From positions 1,798,001 to 1,862,000 of the forward strand of contig CAWCTD010000003.1 in the NCBI GenBank assembly GCA_963798455.1: a stretch of DNA of 64,000 bases, written 5' to 3'. The DNA is from CAWCTD01 sp963798455 (GTDB taxonomy: Bacteria; Acidobacteriota; Terriglobia; Bryobacterales; Bryobacteraceae). Under the pieces are notes generated by a model that saw nothing but the letters and a program-made list of their open reading frames with translations, ran no database searches and was not told the origin of the DNA. This document shows positions 34,699 through 42,891 of the stretch, in pieces; position 1 is the first letter of the stretch, and every line of letters starts with the position of its first letter. A program made the translations under genes and the position numbers.

Positions 34699-37083
34699 AT
34701 GCGAAAGGATCTTACCTACGCTCTTCGCAGCCTGATCAGGAATCCCGGCGTGTCCGCCATCGCCGTGCTTACCCTTGCCCTGGGCATCGGAGCGAACACG
34801 GCCATGTTCAGCGTAATCTACGCCGTCCTTCTCCGTCCGCTCCCCCTGCGGGAACCCGACCGCCTGGTGACCATCTGGGCCAGCATCCCGCACCTCAACA
34901 TCCGGGCGGCTTTCGTTGAGTACAACACCTTCGCCGAGTGGTGGCGCGCCCGCAGCCGCTCGTTCGACTCGATGGCGGCCTTCACACCCACCTCGGCCAC
35001 CCTGAGCCTCGGCGACCAGCCTCAGCGTGTCAAGGTGCTGCGCGTAAGCGCCGCCTACTTCTCGGTAATCGGCGTGAAGCCGGTGCTGGGACGCGACTTT
35101 CTGCCCGAGGAGGACCAGCCGGGGGCCGCGCGCGTCGCTGTCCTCAGCGACGGCCTTTGGAAACGGAGCTTCGGCTCCGACCGAGGGGTCCTGGGCCGCT
35201 CGATTACGCTGGACAAGAACAACTACGCCGTGGTGGGCGTCCTGCCGGCCGATTTCGACCTGGCCTCCGAGGACGTGCTCACCCCGATCGCCCAGAGCAC
35301 GGCGCGCGGCCCCGGAGAGCCGTCCGTCGGCACGTACGCCCGCCTCAAGCGCGGCGTTTCGGTCCGGGCGGCTCAGGCCGAGATCGACAGCCTCTGCCGC
35401 GGCTGGCTCGATCAGTATCCCTATCCCAAGGATTGGGGTGCTCGCGTGTGGACCTTGCGTGACTTCCTGGTCCGCGACGTGCGGACCAGCATCGTGGTGC
35501 TGGAGGTTTCTGTCGCCCTGGTCCTGCTCATCGCCTGCGCCAATGTCGCCAATCTCCTCCTCGCCAGGGCAGGCGCCCGGCAGCGCGAGATCGCCGTCCG
35601 TAGCGCACTGGGCGCGGGCCGCGGCCGCATCGTCCGGCAACTGCTCACGGAAAGCGCACTGCTGGGCACGGCCGCCGCAGCCCTGGGATTGCCACTTGCC
35701 TGGGTCGCGGTCCGGGCACTGGTGGCGGCCGACGTGTCCTTGCCCTTCTTGAAGAGGGTGTCGGTCAACGCGCCCGTGCTCTTGTTCACCGTAGCCGCCG
35801 CCGTGCTAACCACGATCCTGTTCGGCCTGGCACCGGCCGTCGCCGCGGCACAGGCCGGCCTCGCCGAGAACCTGAAGGAGGGCGGCCGCGGCGCTGGAGA
35901 GGGCGTCCATCGCAGCCGGTTCCGCGGCGCGCTGGTCATCGCCGAGGTCGCCCTTGCCCTGCTTCTGGTCATCGGCGCCTCGCTCACAATTCGCAGTTTG
36001 GCGCGGCTTCAGGCCGTGGACCCAGGCTTCCGTCCCGAGGGCGTGCTCACCACCAGCCTGGCCCTGCCGGACTCGAGCTACCACGATGCGGCTCGCCGCG
36101 TCGTCTTTTTCAGGACACTCCTTGAGCGCATTGCAGCCATACCCGGAGTGAAAGGGGCAGGCATGGTGTCCCACCTTCCCTTCGGCGGGACAAAGAGCGG
36201 CACGGACGTCGTAGTCGAGGGGGCGCCGCCGCCTGCGCGCGGCGACCGGCTGATTGCCTTCCTGCGGACCAGCGATCCCGAGTACTTTCGCACTCTGCGG
36301 GTTCCCCTGCGCCGCGGCCGGTTCTTCACACCCCGCGATCCCTCCGGCCCGCCGGCCGCCATCATCAACGAAACCATGGCGCGGCGCTGCTGGCCCGGCC
36401 AGGACCCGGTCGGCAAGCGCTTCAGCACTGGCGGGCCTGGCACATGGCTGACCGTGGTGGGCGTGATCGCCGACATGCGGAGCACATCGCTGGCCGATGA
36501 ACCCGACCTGGAGTACTATCTCCCACACGCCATGTACCCCATGCCCTCCATGACCCTGGTGGTTCGGACCACGATGGATCCCTTGCGCCTGACCCCCGCC
36601 ATCGGCGCCGCCGTCCACGAACTGGACAAGGATCTGGCCGTATCGGATGTGGCGACGCTCGAGCAAAGCGTCTCCCGCTCGATCAGCGCGCGCCGGTTCT
36701 CGGCCACGCTCCTCGGCAGCTTCGCGGGGCTCGCCTTGATCCTGGCGGCCGTTGGTATTTACGGGGTCATCTCCTACTCGGTAACACGCCGCACGCGGGA
36801 GATCGGCATTCGCATCGCCCTGGGCGCCGCACGGGGCCGCATCGCCGCCATGATCGTCGGCCGGGCCTTGCTGCTCGGAGCCAGCGGCATCGGGATCGGC
36901 GTCGCCGCCAGCCTGGCGCTGACGCGCCTGCTGAGCAGCATTCTCTATGGAGTGAGCCCCACCGATCCGGCGGTCTTCGCGGCGGCCTCATTCTTCCTGC
37001 TGGCCATCTCGGCCCTCGCGGCCTACCTCCCAGCCCGCCGCGCGGCCCGCGTCAACCCGATCATCGCCCTGCGCCACGAGTAG
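34699..37083 (+). CDS. ADOP-type ABC permease (MacB-like, duplicated FtsX domains)
   Basis: 794 residues. The N-terminus (MRKDLTYALRSLIRNPGVSA, LALGIGANTAMFSV) is the ADOP hallmark. It is followed by a periplasmic MacB-like core, an FtsX domain (SIVVLEVSVALVLLIACANV, RQREIAVRSALGAGRGRIV), a second core, and a second FtsX domain (ILAAVGIYGVISYSV, TREIGIRIALGAARGRI) ending NPIIALRHE. Family members lack their own ATPase gene and are multiplied in Acidobacteria. The last 180 bp recur at 40460-40639. Confidence 0.94.
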   Translation: MRKDLTYALRSLIRNPGVSAIAVLTLALGIGANTAMFSVIYAVLLRPLPLREPDRLVTIWASIPHLNIRAAFVEYNTFAEWWRARSRSFDSMAAFTPTSATLSLGDQPQRVKVLRVSAAYFSVIGVKPVLGRDFLPEEDQPGAARVAVLSDGLWKRSFGSDRGVLGRSITLDKNNYAVVGVLPADFDLASEDVLTPIAQSTARGPGEPSVGTYARLKRGVSVRAAQAEIDSLCRGWLDQYPYPKDWGARVWTLRDFLVRDVRTSIVVLEVSVALVLLIACANVANLLLARAGARQREIAVRSALGAGRGRIVRQLLTESALLGTAAAALGLPLAWVAVRALVAADVSLPFLKRVSVNAPVLLFTVAAAVLTTILFGLAPAVAAAQAGLAENLKEGGRGAGEGVHRSRFRGALVIAEVALALLLVIGASLTIRSLARLQAVDPGFRPEGVLTTSLALPDSSYHDAARRVVFFRTLLERIAAIPGVKGAGMVSHLPFGGTKSGTDVVVEGAPPPARGDRLIAFLRTSDPEYFRTLRVPLRRGRFFTPRDPSGPPAAIINETMARRCWPGQDPVGKRFSTGGPGTWLTVVGVIADMRSTSLADEPDLEYYLPHAMYPMPSMTLVVRTTMDPLRLTPAIGAAVHELDKDLAVSDVATLEQSVSRSISARRFSATLLGSFAGLALILAAVGIYGVISYSVTRRTREIGIRIALGAARGRIAAMIVGRALLLGASGIGIGVAASLALTRLLSSILYGVSPTDPAVFAAASFFLLAISALAAYLPARRAARVNPIIALRHE
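36904..37083 (+). repeat. ADOP 3' end, copy 1 of 180-bp direct repeat
   Basis: Matches 40460-40639 with four base differences and no gaps. It is the functional copy, coding the last helix and tail of the permease. Confidence 0.9.
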
Positions 37084-37538
37084 ATGCCCGGGCAGCCCGG
37101 CACGAGACACTCCGCCACTCACCGAGCCGCGACCGTGAGGGAGCGGTTCTGTCAATGTGTCGAACGCCAGTAGTGCAACAGGCGGCCGCTCGCGGAGAAA
37201 CGGGCGCCGTGAGCGGACTCTCATCCGTGGCTTGCCGCTGGCTCTCTCGGACTCCTTGACGGCCAGCAGTCAAGGCCGAATCAACCGTCTTCGCCCCCGT
37301 GTCGAGCGAAACTTCCCCGAAGCGAACTTCCGGCCTGCCAAGCGGTCCAAATCTCCGCGATGCGCATGTTGCGGCTGTGTATCCCTTCCGAGTGGGCCGT
37401 CACCCGACCGGAACGATCAAAGCTGTGGCGGGATCACCCTCACACCCGGCGATGCCTCGCGGGTAACGTCCGATTCACGCCATGTAGGCCGCAGCTGTCA
37501 CGTAGCGTCGGGACTCTGCTCGAATCTCCGGCACCGCT
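37084..37538. other. Intergenic, one REP unit, no gene seen
   Basis: A single REP-like unit (37122-37147), identical and inverted to that at 26837, starts 38 bp after the permease stop. The remaining ~390 bp contain short open frames with no coherent protein pattern on either strand. Confidence 0.5.
37122..37147. repeat. REP-like unit, single
   Basis: 26-bp exact inverted copy of 26837-26862, located just after the ADOP permease gene at the island boundary. Confidence 0.75.
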
Positions 37539-38105
37539 TCAGAATACAAACGGGACGAAGCGCCGCGTACGTTCCGTGTAAGCAGCGTACGCGGCACCGA
37601 AACGCAGGAGGTTCTCTCTTTCCTCGGCAACTGACGCGGCAATGAGAAACCCGCTCGAACTCACCGCCAGCACGATGCTACTGGTCGTGAATGGGTTCTT
37701 TAGCTGCGCGCACCACACAAGCGCCAACAAGGACGCGTACATGGGGTGGCGGATGAAGCCATAGAGGCCGACCGTGACCAGCGTGGTTGTGTTCTCAAAA
37801 CAGAGGTTGGCGCCTCGGGAGCTGGTGGGCGACGGCCTGCCAACCACGCGAAGCAGCCGGAATCCTTCAATCGCCAGTCCGATTGAGGTGCCGCCCAGGG
37901 CCCATGAGACCAGTTGGCGGGCCGAGAGGGGGTGGTGAAACCACACTGGAACGTTCAGCAGGACCAGAGCGATCAGGAGTTCGAACGCGAAGAAGCGATA
38001 GAAGCCGTGAGAGCGCGGATCCCTCAGCGACCGCCACGACAACCGAATGATCGCGGCCGATGCGACCAAGAAAACGGCGACCCGCACCATTACACTGGGG
38101 AGCAT
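37539..38105 (-). CDS. Isoprenylcysteine carboxyl methyltransferase-like (ICMT/PEMT) membrane protein
   Basis: 188 residues with about five membrane helices (VRVAVFLVASAAIIRL, FFAFELLIALVLLNVPVWF, LVSWALGGTSIGLAIEGF). The C-terminal motif GLYGFIRHPMYASLLALVW is characteristic of the ICMT/phospholipid methyltransferase superfamily and the NnrU-like proteins. A tail EERENLLRFGAAYAAYTERT matches the E-E-x-x-L ... Y-x-x-Y pattern. It should methylate a lipid-linked or small-molecule substrate in the inner membrane. It is the only reverse-strand gene of the 37-40.6 kb island. Confidence 0.8.
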   Translation of the reverse strand: MLPSVMVRVAVFLVASAAIIRLSWRSLRDPRSHGFYRFFAFELLIALVLLNVPVWFHHPLSARQLVSWALGGTSIGLAIEGFRLLRVVGRPSPTSSRGANLCFENTTTLVTVGLYGFIRHPMYASLLALVWCAQLKNPFTTSSIVLAVSSSGFLIAASVAEERENLLRFGAAYAAYTERTRRFVPFVF

Positions 38106-38410
38106 ATGTTCGGATGAGGTATTCCACGGATAGTCTACTCCCGCGATGCGCCGAAGGGTGACCTATGCTCCCCAGGTCCACGATGGTCAGCCAACCGGAA
38201 GTTGGCCCGAAACAGCTTCCTTATCGAAACTACCTCGGATCTGGATTCCCGGCTTGTCACCCCGTTGCGGTCCGGTTAGCGGAGCCAACCGAGGGAGTGC
38301 TGAACCAGCTCCGCATCAGACTCAGCATCCATTGAGTTCCGGCAATCTTCAGGCAAGGTAGCGCGGCCGGGGAGCATGTGTGCGCCTTTTCGTGATACCA
38401 TCCGACAATC
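38106..38410. other. Intergenic with a possible 50-codon frame
   Basis: A short frame from 38182 to 38334 (MVSQPEVGPKQLPYRNYLG...) is open but unrecognised and has no ribosome-binding site. No good Shine-Dalgarno is visible before the OsmC gene that follows. Nothing else is seen. Confidence 0.4.
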
Positions 38411-38887
38411 ATGTCCGACGTGGTTTACCGGTCCCATGTGCGCATTGAGCGCGTGAAGGGCCCTGTGCGCAGAGCGTATCTTCCGGCGGAACAAGAGCCG
38501 GTAGTATTCGGAGTGCATGGCGCCGTGGCGGAGCACTACAAGGTTCCGCCGGCGGTCCTGGAGCCTCACGCCACTACCTTGGATTATATTGTCGCCGCCG
38601 CCGCGGGTTGACTGACCGGAACCTTCGGAGGCGCGCTGGAGGCGCGTCAGGTAGACGCCTCGAATGAGCGATTGGTGTCTGAAACGGTCGGCGAAGTTGA
38701 GTTAGATGACAACGTGCTCGTGATCCGCCGCATCCACGTCGTCCTGAAGCTGAAAGCCGAGGAGTCGCACAGAGAAACCGCAAGCCGCGTCCACGGTTTC
38801 TTTGCCGACCGATGTCCAGTCTACCGCACGCTGAAACCGGCGATCGCGATCACCACGGAGCTGGTATTCGAGGCATTGACGGCGTAA
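38411..38887 (+). CDS. OsmC-family protein with in-frame UGA at the redox-Cys position (selenoprotein candidate)
   Basis: 159 codons from ATG 38411 to TAA. Before the TGA: an OsmC N-terminus (YRSHVRIERVKGPVRRAYLP, ... EPHATTLDYIVAAAAG). After it: LTGTFGGALEARQ, a central strand region (VLVIRRIHVVLKLKAEES) and FFADRCPVYRTLKPAIAITT, which holds the second conserved Cys. The TGA at 38609-38611 (codon 67) is the only stop and falls where OsmC peroxidases have their first catalytic Cys. Upstream and downstream parts are in the same frame, so no indel is needed. Sec insertion is inferred, supported by a hairpin just downstream. The alternative is a TGC-to-TGA mutation or base error. Confidence 0.75.
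38612..38646 (+). promoter_or_regulatory. Candidate bacterial SECIS hairpin
   Basis: Directly after the UGA, CGCGC (38632-38636) pairs with GCGCG (38642-38646) around the loop UGGAG. The loop begins 25 bases after the UGA and carries G at its second position, as in known bacterial SECIS elements. CCU-UCGG-AGG (38622-38631) can form a second small hairpin, and CUGA/UCAG can close the base. A nine-base direct repeat allows other folds. Confidence 0.45.
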
Positions 38888-38941
38888 TTTCATCTTTCGA
38901 CGCTCAAACGCCTTCAACCAGGTCGCCTCGCCCTGCGCCCG

Positions 38942-39007
38942 CTAGAACTGGAACCGGGCTACGAGCTGGCCCTGCCGGGGTGGGCTGAGCGTCGATCCGA
39001 CTTTAGA
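38942..39007 (-). pseudogene. C-terminal remnant of a TonB-dependent (Oar-like) receptor
   Basis: The reverse strand encodes SKVGSTLSPPRQGQLVARFQ then F and a stop, the ending typical of acidobacterial TonB-dependent outer-membrane receptors (the terminal Phe completes the last beta strand). No more of the gene is present upstream, so only about 21 codons survive. Confidence 0.55.
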
Positions 39008-39025
39008 CCATTCTGAGCGGTTGGT

Positions 39026-39096
39026 GGGCCACTCTTCCACAACCGGTGCTCGGGTCCAGTTGGGGACCGACCCAGCCCGTTATGGAAGAGTGGGCC
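39026..39096. repeat. Imperfect 18-bp inverted repeat around a small hairpin
   Basis: GGGCCACTCTTCCACAAC (39026-39043) and GTTATGGAAGAGTGGGCC (39079-39096) pair at 16 of 18 positions. Between them GGTCC-AGTTG-GGGACC gives a nested stem. It resembles the ends of a small insertion element; no transposase is present. Confidence 0.5.
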
Positions 39097-39336
39097 GTGA
39101 CACAAGGAGAATCCCGCCATAACTCAATTTCACGAGGCATCGCTACTGAAGGACGCCGGAAGACAGCCAATCACAGGAGGACGAGGTGCCTAGCCAAGGC
39201 CCAGGCTTGTTATGCAAGAGCCTGATGACTATCCTGGCCAAAGTGGTAAACTATCGACCAGTCAGAGGCGGTGGTGGTGCAAACACCCCATACCACGGCC
39301 AAGAGGACTGCCAAGTTGCCCTCCGCTCGATGACTT

Positions 39337-40707
39337 GTGGACCGCGAGATTCTTCGCTTCTCCCTCTCGATGGGGCTGCTCGCCGCTCTCTCCGCGGCTT
39401 TCGTGTACATTGGGTCACGCTTTCCGTCCGCCCGTCTTAGGGAAACCAATTCGCGCGCCCTCTCTGAAATCAGTTGCAGGGGTACTACACGCGACACGAG
39501 CGCATACACAACCGATTGGCAGTCAAGCGGCGCCGATTACGTCGTCGACATGCAAACTCCTCGGTACTTTTTCGATGTGCCGACTCCCTCGGCAGAAAAT
39601 CCAGGGCGTTTCGCACCGCTTGACTACTGCGATACAGCGTTCATCGCAAGATTTCGCCGGCCGGCTTCGTACAACGCCCCAGACGGGGAAGTCTGGCGTC
39701 TGTACTCGCGGAGAGCGAATGTAGGCGGTAAGAACGTCGAAATCATCATCGGCTACGCTGAAAAGGCCCCCCGGAAGATGATCGATACCCCGCGTTCGGC
39801 GATTGGGGTTGTGGACGCCATTCTAGAGCGCGAAGCAGACAAGATCGCTGCGAGCCCGCCGGGCCTAAAAGGGGTGTTTCCAGGAGCAAGACAACTGTCC
39901 GCCGACGGATTTGCAATAGTAGATGCGAGCACCAAACAGGTTATGCAATGGGGTCTGTGGCTCCCCGCCTTTCTACCGAAAGATAAGCCTTTGCCGACCC
40001 CGGGTTATCAGTTTTATGTCAACGATGGTGATCTGTACCGCGTCCGAACGGATACGAACGGACGGCTCTTGGCCACCTCTTTGATCTCAGTTGGTGGTCT
40101 TTGGTGGCTCGTGGGTTTTTGCGCGATCGCATTCCTAATAACGAGTGTTATCGCCCGCGCCCTCAGCCGACGATTCTTGCGGAACTACTTCGCCACGACG
40201 GGAATACGAGTGCCAACTCTCGAGGAAGCGCAGCGCACCGGTGAGGGCCAGAGCGTCGAGTTCAAACGGGGGTTTTCTGAGTACGAGTGTAAGACCGGCA
40301 GCGTCGAAGATGAACTGCTAAAGTCAATCGCGGCATTCGCCAACACGAACGATGGAGTGATCTTCATCGGGATCGATGATGCCGGGCACGTAAGAGGGTT
40401 GACGCTCGACTTCACACAGAAAGACCGCTTCGAGCGGAAGATTCGGCAGCTCGTGCGGAGCCGCCAGCCTGGCGCTGACGCGCCTGCTGAGCAGCATTCT
40501 CTATGGAGTGAGCCCCACCGGTCCGGCGGTCTTCGCGGCGGCCTCATTCTTCCTGCTGGCCATCTCGGCCCTCGCGGCCTACCTCCCAGCCCGCCGCGCG
40601 GCCCGCGTGGACCCGATCACCGCCCTGCGCCACGAGTAGATGCACGGGCGGCGCGGGCCGGAGTGGTGGGGAAGGAGCAGAACGTCGAGGCCATGGACGA
40701 TAATTGA
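39337..40707 (+). pseudogene. Membrane sensor with AlbA_2/Schlafen-type domain, C-terminus replaced by ADOP sequence
   Basis: From a GTG at 39337 the first 374 codons are coherent: membrane helix (about 11-27), a 220-residue extracytoplasmic region, a second helix (about 249-272), then a Schlafen AlbA_2 domain (EGQSVEFKRGFS, ELLKSIAAFANTNDGVIFIG, DDAGHVRGL). At codon 375 (base 40459-40460) the sequence becomes the ADOP 3' end read in a wrong frame, giving a Gly/Pro/Arg-rich tail to 40707. The native C-terminus is lost. Membrane-anchored AlbA_2 proteins are unusual; a signalling role is guessed. Confidence 0.7.
40460..40639 (+). repeat. ADOP 3' end, copy 2 of 180-bp direct repeat
   Basis: Identical to 36904-37083 at 176 of 180 positions. 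In its own frame it reads AASLALTRLLSSILYGVSPT through VDPITALRHE and stop, the canonical ADOP ending. Nothing of the permease precedes 40460, where the AlbA_2 gene is cut. Confidence 0.9.
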
Positions 40708-40709
40708 CT

Positions 40710-42098
40710 ATGCCTAATTCGACGAGATTTGAGTCTTCCAGACGCCACTGGCTGAGGTGCGCGGCGGGCGCGTCCGCGCTCGCGCCTCTGCTCAAACTGA
40801 CGGAAAACACCGCCGCCGCCCAAGCGAAGCCCGCGCCATCCGTGAACCGGAACTCGGCCCCCACCGATTTGAAGATAACCGACATACGAGCCTGCACGGT
40901 GGCGACGTACTACGATTACCCGATCATCCGCATCGATACCAACCAAGGGGTCTATGGTCTGGGCGAGGTCTTCGCCGCGGGCGTCAAGGGCAGCGCCCTG
41001 ATGCTGAAGCCGTACATTGTCGGAAGGAACCCGCTGGAGATCGACCGCATTCTGCGCGGCATTCGAGGCTCGGTCGGCCAGAACTTCTGGAACAGCGGCT
41101 ACGGCGCCATCGACCTGGCGCTTCACGACATCGCGGGCAAAGTCTACGGCGTGCCGGCCTGGCGCTTGCTGGGCAACAAGGTGCGGGACAAAATCCTGAT
41201 GTACGCCGATACCACGGGCCACAAAGACCCCAAGCAGTATGCTCAGCGTGTCCAGCGCCGGAGGAAGATGGGATTCCGGTTTATCAAGCTGGATCTGTAT
41301 ACCCGCCTCGTCGCGGACCGGCCGGGAGCCGTCAACCCGAACGGCATTGCGACGGAAAAGGGCCTCGGTTACTTGTGCGAGTACATAGCCGAGATACGCG
41401 ACATCGTCGGCCAGGAGTTCCCCCTGTCCGCCGATCACTTCGCTTCGGAGGAGATCATGACGGCAAAGGACGCCATCCGTTACGCCCGGGCGTTCGAGCC
41501 CTACAATCTTTCGTGGGCGGAAGACTTCCTCGGGAGGAACTCAGTCAGGTGGCGCGAGTTCAAGGAAGTCCGAGAGAACACCACGACCCCGATCCTGACC
41601 GGCGAGATGGCCTTCGGCGTGGAGGGCTTTCGGGAACTGATCGAGAACCAGGCCGTGGACATCATCCATCCCGACTATGTGGCGTCCGGCGGAATGCTGG
41701 AGATCAAGCGGATCGCGGACTACGCAGCCGCGCATGGGATTCCCACCGCCATCCACCAGCCCGGCTCCCCCATCGGCGCGATGGCCATGGCTCATTTGGC
41801 CGCGACCCTGACCCACTTCGTGGCCTGCGAGATGCACGCCTCCGATATGCCCTGGTGGCAGGACCTGGTGAACGGCCCCGAGAAGCCGATCATCAATGAC
41901 GGCTACATCACGGTGCCGACCGCTCCCGGTCTCGGCGTGGAACTGAACGATGACGTGGTCAAGCAGCACCTGCGCGAACCCGGCTACTTCGAGCCCACGC
42001 CGGAGTACGACAAGATCATCACCTCGGGCTTCCGTACCAACGGACCCTGGCCGCACTTCCAGGCCGACGGCGAATGGTGCAATTGTTCGGACGAGTAG
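40710..42098 (+). CDS. Enolase-superfamily (mandelate racemase-like) dehydratase
   Basis: 462 residues from ATG 40710. An N-terminal Arg-Arg signal is present (SRRHWLRCAAGASALAPLL), suggesting Tat export. The enolase-superfamily barrel follows: FIKLDLY (catalytic Lys region), LSADHF, LSWAEDFLG, ILTGEMAFG (three metal-ligand acidic positions) and AIHQPGSP with a His. These positions match sugar-acid dehydratases such as galactonate or related enzymes; substrate not determinable. It follows the ADOP repeat by 70 bp. Confidence 0.87.
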   Translation: MPNSTRFESSRRHWLRCAAGASALAPLLKLTENTAAAQAKPAPSVNRNSAPTDLKITDIRACTVATYYDYPIIRIDTNQGVYGLGEVFAAGVKGSALMLKPYIVGRNPLEIDRILRGIRGSVGQNFWNSGYGAIDLALHDIAGKVYGVPAWRLLGNKVRDKILMYADTTGHKDPKQYAQRVQRRRKMGFRFIKLDLYTRLVADRPGAVNPNGIATEKGLGYLCEYIAEIRDIVGQEFPLSADHFASEEIMTAKDAIRYARAFEPYNLSWAEDFLGRNSVRWREFKEVRENTTTPILTGEMAFGVEGFRELIENQAVDIIHPDYVASGGMLEIKRIADYAAAHGIPTAIHQPGSPIGAMAMAHLAATLTHFVACEMHASDMPWWQDLVNGPEKPIINDGYITVPTAPGLGVELNDDVVKQHLREPGYFEPTPEYDKIITSGFRTNGPWPHFQADGEWCNCSDE

Positions 42099-42135
42099 CC
42101 CGGCTCGGGGAGAAGATAGGAGATACCTGTGCGAT

Positions 42136-42789
42136 CTACTGCCCGCCCTCCCGCGGCGTGAGGGCGTCGCGGCGCTTCTCGAGGACTTTCCGCACATACT
42201 GAATTGTCTCGGCGTAGGGCGGGACGCCATGGTAGCGATCCACAGCCGCGGGGCCGGCATTGTAGGCCGCCAGCGCCTTGCGCAACTGGTAGGGATCGTC
42301 GAGGTATTTCAGCAGCAATTCGCGGAGATACCGGGCGCCGGCGTCGACGTTCTGCACGGGATCGCTGGGATCCGCCCGGAATTCTTTGGCCGTCTGGGGC
42401 ATCAATTGCATGATTCCCAGGGCGCCTTTCGGAGAAACAGCGTCCTGACGATACCCGGATTCGACCTGGGCGACGCTGTGCAGAAGCGCCGGGGGGAGGC
42501 CGTTGCGGAGGGCGGCCTGTGTGACCAGTTCCCTGGGATCGAGAGGCGCCGGCTCGGGCAGTGCGGCAGGAGAGGGCTCGGGAGGCGGCGGGACGTAGTC
42601 GTCCGCCTCCACGGATGCCACTGCCTCGACGGCAAACTCCGTCATCGAAGCGCCCGTGTAGAGACGGATCATGCCGTCAGAGATCTCGTAGCGGTCGGCG
42701 CGCAGCCGGAAACCCGTGGTGAGGACAATCTCCTCCCCCGCCAGGCAGGGCAGACCCGCTAACAGACACACTAACGCGGCTCTCTTCAC
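42136..42789 (-). CDS. Soluble lytic transglycosylase (SLT domain), secreted
   Basis: 217 residues. A signal peptide (LVCLLAGLPCLAG) is followed by a small beta domain, a Pro-rich linker (DYVPPPPEPSPAALPEPAP) and an SLT domain. That domain has the catalytic Glu in SVAQVESGYRQDAVSPKGA, then LGIMQLMPQTAKEF, NVDAGARYLRELL and ALAAYNAGPAAVDRY. It would cleave peptidoglycan glycan strands to anhydromuropeptides. It diverges from the GH2 gene. Confidence 0.93.
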   Translation of the reverse strand: MKRAALVCLLAGLPCLAGEEIVLTTGFRLRADRYEISDGMIRLYTGASMTEFAVEAVASVEADDYVPPPPEPSPAALPEPAPLDPRELVTQAALRNGLPPALLHSVAQVESGYRQDAVSPKGALGIMQLMPQTAKEFRADPSDPVQNVDAGARYLRELLLKYLDDPYQLRKALAAYNAGPAAVDRYHGVPPYAETIQYVRKVLEKRRDALTPREGGQ

Positions 42790-42891
42790 GGTCCTTCGTA
42801 TCTATTGACGCATCCACCGGCCGGTGCGTGCAACTTGAGTGATGTAGAATCTGTCGAGGAGCGGGTCGAAAGACCTGCTCGAAGGAGGGCC

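Noticed and set aside
40460..40707. Gly/Pro/Arg-rich C-terminal domain of the AlbA_2 sensor
   Set aside because: It is the ADOP 3' end read out of frame.
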